Below the pieces are notes generated by a model, which was not told the origin of the DNA, did no database searches, and saw nothing but the letters and a program-made list of their open reading frames with translations. Positions 23,250 to 28,369 of a stretch of 28,369 bases of DNA are shown here, piece after piece. Position 1 is the stretch's first letter, and the number at the start of each line of letters is the position of its first letter. The stretch is from positions 1 to 28,369 of the forward strand of contig CAMXNV010000004.1 in the NCBI GenBank assembly GCA_947245315.1. Direction: 5' to 3'. This stretch comes from an uncultured Oscillibacter sp. (GTDB lineage Bacteria > Bacillota > Clostridia > Oscillospirales > Oscillospiraceae). The position numbers and the translations under genes are program-made.

Positions 23250-23293
23250 GTAGGGACCGCCGCCCTTGGCGCCCTCGGCGGCCCGTTCTTCTG

Positions 23294-23474
23294 GAACTGC
23301 CGTGGTTCCGGGGGATGGCCCGGTCTGGGGACCGGGCCCCACACTTCTTCTATTTATCAATAGACCACCCTGTGGGGCCTGACCCCCAGGTCAGGCCATT
23401 TCCCCAGGAGTGCCACATTTTCGGGAAACGGGGCGGGACAGAGCCCGCCCCCTACAAATATCTGCCAATCGAAC
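23294..23474 (+). repeat. ~180-bp palindromic interspersed repeat, copy 2
   Basis: Inverted copy of 20217-20390, with the two hairpins GGCCCGGTC..GACCGGGCC (about 23316-23339) and GGCCTGACC..GGTCAGGCC (about 23377-23397). It fills most of the space between the antisense RNA promoter and the nnr promoter. Confidence 0.75.
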
Positions 23475-23488
23475 ACTCCCCCTCCGTC

Positions 23489-23517
23489 TTGCGCTCCCGC
23501 CCAAAACCCGCTATAAT
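23489..23517 (+). promoter_or_regulatory. Sigma-A promoter of nnr
   Basis: TTGCGC (23489-23494), 17 nt, TATAAT (23512-23517). Start near 23524, giving a leader of about 29 nt to the ATG at 23553. Confidence 0.75.
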
Positions 23518-23552
23518 AACCTCACAAACATCAAAAACGGGAGGGACGGCCC

Positions 23553-25097
23553 ATGAAACTGGCAACGGCGGCCCAGCTGCGGGCGCTGGACAGAGCAGCC
23601 ATCGAGACACGAAACATCCCCTCCATCGACCTGATGGAGCGGGCGGCGGCGGAGGTGGCCCAGGCGGCCCTGGACGCCCTGCCCGGCAAGCCCGCCAAGT
23701 GCCGGGCCGCCGTCTTCTGCGGCGCCGGGAACAACGGCGGGGACGGCATCGGGGCCGCCCGGCTCCTCTTCCTGATGGGGCTCAAGGTCCGGGTCTTCCT
23801 GGTGGGGGACTACGACCGCCTCACCCCGGACGCCATGGAGGAGACGGCGCGCCTCAGCGAGTGCGGCGTGGAGCTGGAGGCCTTCGACCCCGAGGACAGG
23901 GGCCAGGCCGCCTGGGCCCGGGGGAGTCAGGTCCTCATCGACGCCGTCTTCGGCGTGGGCCTCAGCCGGGAGATCGACCCGGAATCCAAATTCGCCGCCG
24001 CCGTCCGGCTCATCAACGCCTGCCGGGGCACGGTCATCGCCGCGGACATCGCCAGCGGCGTGTCGGCGGACACGGGGGAGGTCCTGGGCCTGGCGGTCCG
24101 GGCGGACCGGACCGTCACCTTCTCCCTGGAGAAGATCGGCCAGGCCGTGGGCCCGGGGGCCCTCCTCTCCGGGGCCGTCACCGTCCACGACATCGGCATC
24201 CCCGCCGACTTGGTGCGAGGGGTGACCTGTCCCGTCCAGACGGTGGGGGCGGACTTCGCCCGGGCCGCCCTGCCCCCCAGGAAGCCCGACGGCCACAAGG
24301 GGGACTTCGGCAAGGTTCTCGTCGTGGGCGGCGCCGTGGGCTACACCGGCGCGCCCTATCTCACGGCCTCGGCGGCGGTCCGCTCCGGCTGCGGCCTGGT
24401 GTACCTGGGGGTGCCGGACAGCATTTGGGAAATCGAGACGGTGCGCTGCGTCTCCGCCATGCCCTTCCCCCTGGCCAGCGACTGGGGCGGGAAGCTGGGG
24501 CGGAAGGCCCTCACGGCGCTGCTGGAAAAGCTGGAGGGCTGTGACGTCCTGGCCATCGGCCCCGGCCTGGGCCGGGACGAGGACACGGCCCGGCTGGTGC
24601 GGGAGGTCCTCCAGAAGACGGAGAAGCCCGTGGTCCTGGACGCGGACGGCATAAACGCGCTGGAGGGACATATAGATAGTTTGGACAGCCGCCGGGGGCG
24701 GGTCACCATCCTGACGCCCCACGACGGGGAGTTCTCCCGCCTGGGGACCCTGACGGGGGACCGGGCGGGCACGGCCCGGGCCTTCGCCCGGGAACACGGC
24801 TGCGTCCTGGTGCTCAAGGGACACCGGACCATCACCGCCGCGCCCCGGGGAAACGTGCTGGTCAACACCACCGGGAACTCGGGCCTGGCCAAGGGGGGCA
24901 GCGGCGACGTGCTGACGGGGCTCATCGCCTCGCTGCTGGCCCAGGGGGCCTCCCCGGTGATGGCGGCGGCGGGGGGCGCGTGGCTCCACGGCCGGGCGGG
25001 AGACCTGGCGGCGGAGGCGCTGACGGAGTACTGCGTGACCCCGGAGGACGTGATCGCCGCCTTCCCCCAGGTGTTTTCCGAGCTGCAAAAAACTTGA
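23553..25097 (+). CDS. nnr: Bifunctional NAD(P)H-hydrate repair enzyme Nnr
   Basis: Repairs damaged NAD(P)H. The N-terminal YjeF domain (about 1-215) epimerises the S and R hydrates; the C-terminal domain (about 235-512) is the ADP/ATP-dependent (S)-NAD(P)H-hydrate dehydratase. Motifs seen: AGNNGGDG (about 57-64), DAVFGVGLSREI and DIASGVSADTGE in the first domain; HKGDFGKVLVVGG, AIGPGLGRD, VVLDADGINAL (about 361-371), LTPHDGEF and the signature NSGLAKGGSGDVLTG (about 440-455) in the second. The length of 514 is normal for the fused form. GGGAGGG is 7 nt before the ATG. In many Firmicutes nnr is followed by a lipoprotein gene, alr and mazEF; here the lipoprotein and mazF follow but alr does not. 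Confidence 0.96.
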   Translation: MKLATAAQLRALDRAAIETRNIPSIDLMERAAAEVAQAALDALPGKPAKCRAAVFCGAGNNGGDGIGAARLLFLMGLKVRVFLVGDYDRLTPDAMEETARLSECGVELEAFDPEDRGQAAWARGSQVLIDAVFGVGLSREIDPESKFAAAVRLINACRGTVIAADIASGVSADTGEVLGLAVRADRTVTFSLEKIGQAVGPGALLSGAVTVHDIGIPADLVRGVTCPVQTVGADFARAALPPRKPDGHKGDFGKVLVVGGAVGYTGAPYLTASAAVRSGCGLVYLGVPDSIWEIETVRCVSAMPFPLASDWGGKLGRKALTALLEKLEGCDVLAIGPGLGRDEDTARLVREVLQKTEKPVVLDADGINALEGHIDSLDSRRGRVTILTPHDGEFSRLGTLTGDRAGTARAFAREHGCVLVLKGHRTITAAPRGNVLVNTTGNSGLAKGGSGDVLTGLIASLLAQGASPVMAAAGGAWLHGRAGDLAAEALTEYCVTPEDVIAAFPQVFSELQKT

Positions 25098-25118
25098 CGT
25101 TATAGAGGAGGTTTTCCG

Positions 25119-25736
25119 GTGCGCCTATGGAAGTGCGTACCAATGATAACCCTCCTCCTGCTGCTGGCGGCCTGCGGCGGCGGAGGAGGCGGCGAGGAGG
25201 CGGACGCCGCCGCGGCGGACCTGCGGAACCGCTACCACGACATGGCCGGCTGCGCCATGGAGGCCGCCGTCTCCTGCGATCAGGAGGGCCTGGCCTGGGA
25301 GGCGGAGCTCCGGTGCGAGTATGTCCCCGGGGGCGAGAGCACCGTAGAGGTCCTGGCCCCGGAGGAGATCGCCGGGGTCCGGGCCCTGCTCAGCGACACG
25401 GACTGGCGCCTGGAGTACGAAGGGGACAGCCTGAACGCCGGGCCCCTCAGCAGCGAGGAGATCAGCCCCGCCGCCTGCCTGCCCCGGCTGATGAACGCCC
25501 TCCGGGACGGCTGGCTCCTGGAGGAGAACCGGGAGGAGTGGAACGGCGTCCCCTGCCTCCGCCTCACCGTGGACCAGAGCGGCACGAAGGACGGCAAGAT
25601 TCTCTCCACCCTCTGGCTCCGCCTGGACGACGGGACCCCCCTCCGGGGGGAGATCGCCGTGGACGATGAAATCATTTTGACGGCGGACTTTACGAGCTTC
25701 GCTTTTTATGATACAATGCCGGAGGACGGCGCTTGA
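25119..25736 (+). CDS. Lipoprotein of unknown function (possibly LolA/GerS-like)
   Basis: A 205-residue lipoprotein. The signal peptide ends in the lipobox LLAAC with Cys19, followed by a run of six Gly. The rest looks like beta strands rich in acidic residues (for example LAWEAELRCEYV and STLWLRLDDGTPLRGEIAV), compatible with the LolA-like fold of clostridial GerS lipoproteins, which are often encoded between nnr and alr. That comparison rests on position and strand pattern, so it is tentative. The GTG at 25119 has GAGGAGG 7 nt upstream and gives a proper n-region; an ATG at 25143 would leave almost none. It begins 21 nt after nnr and is co-transcribed. Confidence 0.8.
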   Translation: MRLWKCVPMITLLLLLAACGGGGGGEEADAAAADLRNRYHDMAGCAMEAAVSCDQEGLAWEAELRCEYVPGGESTVEVLAPEEIAGVRALLSDTDWRLEYEGDSLNAGPLSSEEISPAACLPRLMNALRDGWLLEENREEWNGVPCLRLTVDQSGTKDGKILSTLWLRLDDGTPLRGEIAVDDEIILTADFTSFAFYDTMPEDGA

Positions 25737-25852
25737 CCCTCTCCTCCCCCGCCGCACACCCCCTCCCCCCGTTCCGCATAGGATGACGTGGGGCGAGGAC
25801 GCCGGGATTTTGCCCCTCCCACGATCCGCACACAAGATTACGGGAAGAGGCG

Positions 25853-25858
25853 TATAAA
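25853..25858 (+). promoter_or_regulatory. Possible -10 box upstream of mazF
   Basis: TATAAA within GCGTATAAATTCC; no good -35 at 16-18 nt. A small hairpin AGGGGG/CCCCCT lies at about 25899-25917 between it and the mazF start. The 217-nt gap between the lipoprotein gene and mazF holds no recognisable antitoxin gene. Confidence 0.3.
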
Positions 25859-25953
25859 TTCCGAAACTGCGTGGGAGAATGAAAGTGGCCTCACCGAAGG
25901 GGGACGACTCCCCCCTCGATGGCGGGTACTTCTTTCGGCGGAGTGTGAACTTT

Positions 25954-26322
25954 GTGGATACGAGTGTCAAGCGTGGCGATATTTACTATGCCGATCTCTC
26001 CCCGGTGGTGGGCAGCGAGCAGGGCGGCGTCCGGCCGGTTCTGATTATTCAGAACGATACTGGAAACCGCTACAGTCCCACCGTGATCGCGGCGGCCATT
26101 ACTTCCCAGACGGGGAAGACCCGGCTGCCCACACATATCGACCTTCCCGTGGACCAGAGCTGTGGTCTGAGCCGGGACTCGGTGGTCCTGCTGGAGCAGG
26201 TCCGCACCCTGGACAAGAAACGGCTCCGGGAGCGGATGGGCCATGTGGAAGAGCCTGTGATGACGAAGGTGGATACGGCAATCGCGGTTAGCTTCGGGCT
26301 GCCCCACGACCAGTTGGTTTGA
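25954..26322 (+). CDS. mazF: MazF/EndoA-type mRNA interferase (PemK-like toxin)
   Basis: A sequence-specific endoribonuclease of the MazF/PemK family. Motifs: VKRGDIYYADLSPVVGSEQG at the N-terminus, GGVRPVLIIQND and SPTVIAAAITS. Arg27 and Thr50 correspond to the catalytic Arg25 and Thr48 of B. subtilis MazF. The frame is open from an ATG at 25879, but that ATG has its GGGAG only 1-2 nt away and adds 25 residues absent from the family; the GTG at 25954 has a weak GGAG about 10 nt upstream and gives a normal 122-residue protein. The start is therefore likely but not certain. No MazE/CopG-type antitoxin is seen immediately upstream or downstream, although Firmicutes usually have one just before mazF. 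Confidence 0.93.
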   Translation: MDTSVKRGDIYYADLSPVVGSEQGGVRPVLIIQNDTGNRYSPTVIAAAITSQTGKTRLPTHIDLPVDQSCGLSRDSVVLLEQVRTLDKKRLRERMGHVEEPVMTKVDTAIAVSFGLPHDQLV

Positions 26323-26327
26323 GAACT

Positions 26328-26360
26328 TCTCCCGGCGGAAGCGAATCTTCCGCCGGGAGA
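26328..26360 (+). terminator. Strong hairpin after mazF
   Basis: TCTCCCGGCGGAAG (26328-26341) and CTTCCGCCGGGAGA (26347-26360) form a perfect 14-bp stem with a 5-nt loop, 6 nt after the mazF stop. There is no T run, so it may protect the 3' end rather than terminate. Confidence 0.5.
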
Positions 26361-26431
26361 GCCAAGACCCCTACACCCGAAAACCCCGGCCCGCCGGAGC
26401 GCTTCGGCGGGTCTGCACAGAGGAGGTACAT

Positions 26432-26926
26432 ATGAAAAAAGACCGTTGGCTGCTGCGCTCCGTGGTGCTGCTGGCCCTCAGCGCTTTGCTGATGACCACC
26501 GCGTCCCTGGCGGCGGAGGCCGGGTCCTCCGGGGACCCCCTGGTGACCCTGAGCTATCTGAACGAGACCTTTTACAACAGCATCCTACAGCGGGTGGACC
26601 AGAAGATCGCCGAGCGCACGGGACAAGCCGTCCCCGGGGGCGGCGCGTCCTCTTCCTCCTCCGCCTCCTTCGCGGTGGTGACCCTCAACGACGGGCAGAC
26701 CCTCACCGGGGGCGTGGGCTGCGAGGTCATGCTCCGCATCGGCAGCGCCTCCTGCGTGGCCCCCTCGGACCCGGGCCTCGTGGACGAGACCACCGGGTCC
26801 ACCCTGGCCAACGGCGGTGCCCTGGTCCAGAACCACCTGTACATGATGACCATCGACGGCCGGGGCGTCCGGGCCGCCGGGGGGACCGTCAAGGTCCTGG
26901 CCCGGGGGAGCTACACCGTGGCCTGA
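26432..26926 (+). CDS. Exported protein of unknown function
   Basis: I do not recognise a named family. The 164 residues begin with a typical signal peptide (about 1-28: KKDRWLLR then a hydrophobic core, cleavage near LAA-EA). Then comes DPLVTLSYLNETFYNSILQ, a motif I associate with exported proteins of Clostridia, a short amphipathic helix, a Ser-rich linker (about 71-80) and a C-terminal region with LTGGVGCEVMLRIGSASCV and a closing VLARGSYTV that look like strands of a small beta domain. No lipobox is present, so it is released or bound by an unknown partner. AGGAGG is 5 nt before the ATG. It is flanked by a hairpin on each side and is probably monocistronic or read through from mazF. Confidence 0.8.
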   Translation: MKKDRWLLRSVVLLALSALLMTTASLAAEAGSSGDPLVTLSYLNETFYNSILQRVDQKIAERTGQAVPGGGASSSSSASFAVVTLNDGQTLTGGVGCEVMLRIGSASCVAPSDPGLVDETTGSTLANGGALVQNHLYMMTIDGRGVRAAGGTVKVLARGSYTVA

Positions 26927-26957
26927 GCGTCTCCGATACCCCCATATCACATAACCG

Positions 26958-26991
26958 GACCCGTCCGCGCATAAGATAGCGCAGACGGGTC
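26958..26991 (+). terminator. Terminator-like hairpin after the exported-protein gene
   Basis: GACCCGTCCGCGC (26958-26970) pairs with GCGCAGACGGGTC (26979-26991), one mismatch, 8-nt loop, followed by TGTTCG. It stands 32 nt after the stop codon. The T tail is poor. Confidence 0.55.
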
Positions 26992-27045
26992 TGTTCGCGT
27001 CCCGGCGCGTGAGGCCCTAAAAAGCGGCGGAAGGGGGCGGCGAAC

Positions 27046-27564
27046 ATGGACAAATATCCCTTGCTGCTGGAGGGCAAACCCGCCGGGGAGCTCACCACCC
27101 AGCGGGAGGGCCTGTACACCTGGTTCTCCGCCCGCTGTCCCCTGCCGGAGGGCCTGTGGTGCGCCTGGGCCGTGGGGGACCGGGGGGAGCTGCGCCTGGG
27201 GGTCCTGGAGCCCTCGGAGCGCCAGGGGACCATCCGCCGCCGCTTCTCCCGCCAGCTCACCGCCCCCCTGGGCCGCCTCCTCCGGGGGGAAGTCCGCCCG
27301 GCGGGAGCCCGGGAGCCCGAGGTCTGGGAGCCCGCGGCGGAGCCGGAGCGCCTCTTCCGCTCCCCCTGGCTCCGGCAGCGCCTCCGGGGGGCCCAGGGGG
27401 CCCTGACCCGGCGGGAGGGGGAAACCCGCTACCTGGCCCTGCCCTACGATCCCGGGAGGGCCTTCCCCCTGACCACGCTGTTCTGCTTCGCCCAGGTCCG
27501 CCGGGTCGGGGAGGGCCTCTATGTGGTCTACGCCTTCGACGGGCAGGAGCGGCCCCACTTTTGA
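27046..27564 (+). CDS. Hypothetical protein, 172 aa, cytosolic
   Basis: No recognised family. It starts at an ATG with AAGGGGG 8 nt upstream, reads MDKYPLLLEGKPAGELTTQR, is rich in Arg, Glu and Gly, and has no TM segment or signal peptide. The C-terminal third (about 140-172: TTLFCFAQVRRVGEGLYVVYAFDG) looks like two beta strands. Codon usage and third-position GC match its neighbours, supporting real coding. It precedes nrdR but is separated from it by an A/T-rich promoter region. Confidence 0.7.
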   Translation: MDKYPLLLEGKPAGELTTQREGLYTWFSARCPLPEGLWCAWAVGDRGELRLGVLEPSERQGTIRRRFSRQLTAPLGRLLRGEVRPAGAREPEVWEPAAEPERLFRSPWLRQRLRGAQGALTRREGETRYLALPYDPGRAFPLTTLFCFAQVRRVGEGLYVVYAFDGQERPHF

Positions 27565-27631
27565 TCTTCCAAAAACAGGTAAAATTTTTTCAAAAAAATC
27601 TGACAAAATTCTATCTATTTTGGATCCTTCA

Positions 27632-27640
27632 TGATATAAT
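27632..27640 (+). promoter_or_regulatory. Extended -10 promoter of nrdR
   Basis: TGATATAAT (27632-27640) is an extended -10 element in a short A/T-rich island that stands out in this GC-rich region; no clear -35 at 16-18 nt. Start near 27647, leader of about 95 nt to the nrdR ATG. Confidence 0.6.
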
Positions 27641-27742
27641 GTCCTTCAACGTTCCCGGAGCCCCGTCCCGGGAAGTACAAAAGGTGCCCGTAGGTACGGA
27701 CGTGGGCCGCCGGGAATCCGGCGGAGGATCAGGAGGTCCTTT

Positions 27743-28198
27743 ATGAAATGTCCCTATTGCGGCTTCGGCGAGAGCAAGGTCATCGATTCCCGTCCCGCTG
27801 ACGAAAACAGCAGCATCCGCCGCCGGAGAGAGTGCCTCTCCTGCGGAAACCGCTTCACCACCTACGAGACGGTGGAGAGCCTGCCCCTGGTGGTGGTCAA
27901 GAAGGACGGCAGCCGCCAGAGCTTTGACCGGGGCAAGGTCCTCAGCGGCATGATCCGCGCCTGTGAGAAGCGCCCCGTCCCCATGGCCCGGCTGGAGAAA
28001 ACCGCCGCCGACATTGAGCAGGAGCTCCAGAGCTCCATGGAGCGGGAGATCAGCACGTCCATCATCGGCGAGCGGGTCATGGACCAGCTCCGGGCCATCG
28101 ATCAGGTGGCCTACGTCCGCTTCGCCTCGGTGTACCGGCAGTTCAAGGACATCGACAGCTTCATGGAGGAGCTGACCAAACTGTTAGCAGAGCGCTGA
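27743..28198 (+). CDS. nrdR: Transcriptional repressor NrdR
   Basis: Represses ribonucleotide reductase genes in response to ATP/dATP. The 151 residues have the N-terminal zinc ribbon (Cys3, Cys6, Cys31, Cys34: MKCPYCG and ECLSCGNRF) and the ATP-cone domain (about 47-137, VVKKDGSRQSFDRGKVL to VAYVRFASVYRQF). Length and motifs are standard. AGGAGG is 6 nt before the ATG. No nrd genes are in the window, so it acts in trans. It has its own promoter. Confidence 0.98.
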   Translation: MKCPYCGFGESKVIDSRPADENSSIRRRRECLSCGNRFTTYETVESLPLVVVKKDGSRQSFDRGKVLSGMIRACEKRPVPMARLEKTAADIEQELQSSMEREISTSIIGERVMDQLRAIDQVAYVRFASVYRQFKDIDSFMEELTKLLAER

Positions 28199-28224
28199 GC
28201 CGGCTATGCCGGCTCAGTCCATTT
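28196..28224 (+). terminator. Terminator of nrdR
   Basis: TGAGCCGGC (28196-28204) and GCCGGCTCA (28208-28216) form a perfect 9-bp stem with a 3-nt loop, followed by GTCCATTTT. The stop codon TGA is the first base-paired triplet of the stem. Confidence 0.7.
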
Positions 28225-28264
28225 TGGGGCGGGCTTTGAAATGGGTTGCCTTTGGGGGGGAAGC

Positions 28265-28302
28265 CTTGGGGAATGGCCTGGCCTGGAGACCAGGCCCCAC
28301 AT
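28265..28302 (+). repeat. Partial third copy of the ~180-bp repeat (one hairpin half)
   Basis: CTTGGGGAATGGCCTGGCCTG and the following GGAGACCAGGCCCCACATT match the part of copy 1 around 20278-20318 as read on the plus strand. Only one hairpin is present. Confidence 0.65.
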
Positions 28303-28308
28303 TCCGCG

Positions 28309-28369
28309 CACAAAAAAGCCTCCCTCTTTGAGGGAGGTGGCACGGCGAAGCCGTGACGGAGGGAGTTTT
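28309..28369. repeat. Palindromic interspersed repeat at the window edge
   Basis: CCTCCCTCTTTGAGGGAGG and CACGGCGAAGCCGTG hairpins in a row. The segment GGTGGCACGGCGAAGCCGTG corresponds, on the opposite strand, to the left arm of the MITE-like element (about 7019-7053). Probably continues outside the window. Confidence 0.65.

Noticed and set aside
23056..23253. Plus-strand 65-codon frame in the toxin/antitoxin region
   Set aside because: No SD or family features and it runs through both terminators; the 25-codon frame beginning at 23030 explains the region better.
25788..26291. Alternative 167-codon plus frame overlapping mazF, considered as a possible antitoxin
   Set aside because: It is an out-of-frame reading of the mazF coding sequence with no antitoxin motif.
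26328..26360. tRNA or riboswitch in the hairpin-rich gap after mazF
   Set aside because: Only a simple stem-loop is present; no cloverleaf or conserved aptamer elements.

Overview
The window is GC-rich (roughly two thirds G+C by eye), gene-dense DNA with strong AGGAGG-type ribosome binding sites, sigma-A-like promoters, a BceRS-type two-component pair, S-layer homology domains and NrdR/Nnr/MazF genes of Firmicutes type. I infer a high-GC member of the Clostridia, most likely Oscillospiraceae (the Flavonifractor / Lawsonibacter / Oscillibacter range). This rests on gene content and style of intergenic repeats, not on a database match.

Left part, minus strand (1-6840): a promoter at 6839-6811 drives citrate synthase, aconitase and NADP-isocitrate dehydrogenase. 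Together these convert oxaloacetate and acetyl-CoA to 2-oxoglutarate, the usual route to glutamate in an anaerobe. Directly downstream lie a response regulator and the start of its BceS-like sensor kinase, which runs off the window edge. The gltA-acn and acn-icd gaps are filled by TTAGGAG-type repeat elements that begin at the stop codons.

Middle-left, minus strand (6940-12980): a MITE-like palindromic element and terminators, then a two-gene unit made of a MalT-like LuxR regulator (P-loop plus C-terminal HTH) and a secreted beta-helix / InlB-repeat / Big2 / SLH cell-surface protein. The regulator has a candidate promoter with a palindrome next to it and two perfect hairpins in its leader.

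Centre, plus strand (13031-20117): the most interesting part. One promoter precedes a Sel1-repeat protein, a very large protein joining a HEPN-like domain (R-x4-H), a PIN-like domain, a protein kinase and tandem zinc ribbons, then a TerY/YegL-like vWA protein and a PP2C phosphatase. This is a kinase-phosphatase-vWA triad (the TerY-P / YegI-YegK-YegL type) apparently armed with two RNase-type domains, and I read it as a candidate stress or anti-phage signalling system. In this sequence the first two genes each carry a single frameshift. The first is best explained as an 8-base deletion between short direct repeats. The second lies in or next to C6 tracts.

Right part (20217-28369): an amidohydrolase/HAD hydrolase pair, an XRE-type membrane regulator on the minus strand, and a previously unannotated-looking type I toxin-antitoxin locus (25-residue hydrophobic peptide, sequestered SD, antisense RNA with a perfect TTGACA-17-TATACT promoter). 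These are followed by nnr, a lipoprotein, mazF without a visible antitoxin, two conserved-looking hypothetical genes and nrdR. Two inverted copies and one partial copy of a ~180-bp palindromic repeat lie between these genes. No tRNA, rRNA, CRISPR array or prophage was seen.
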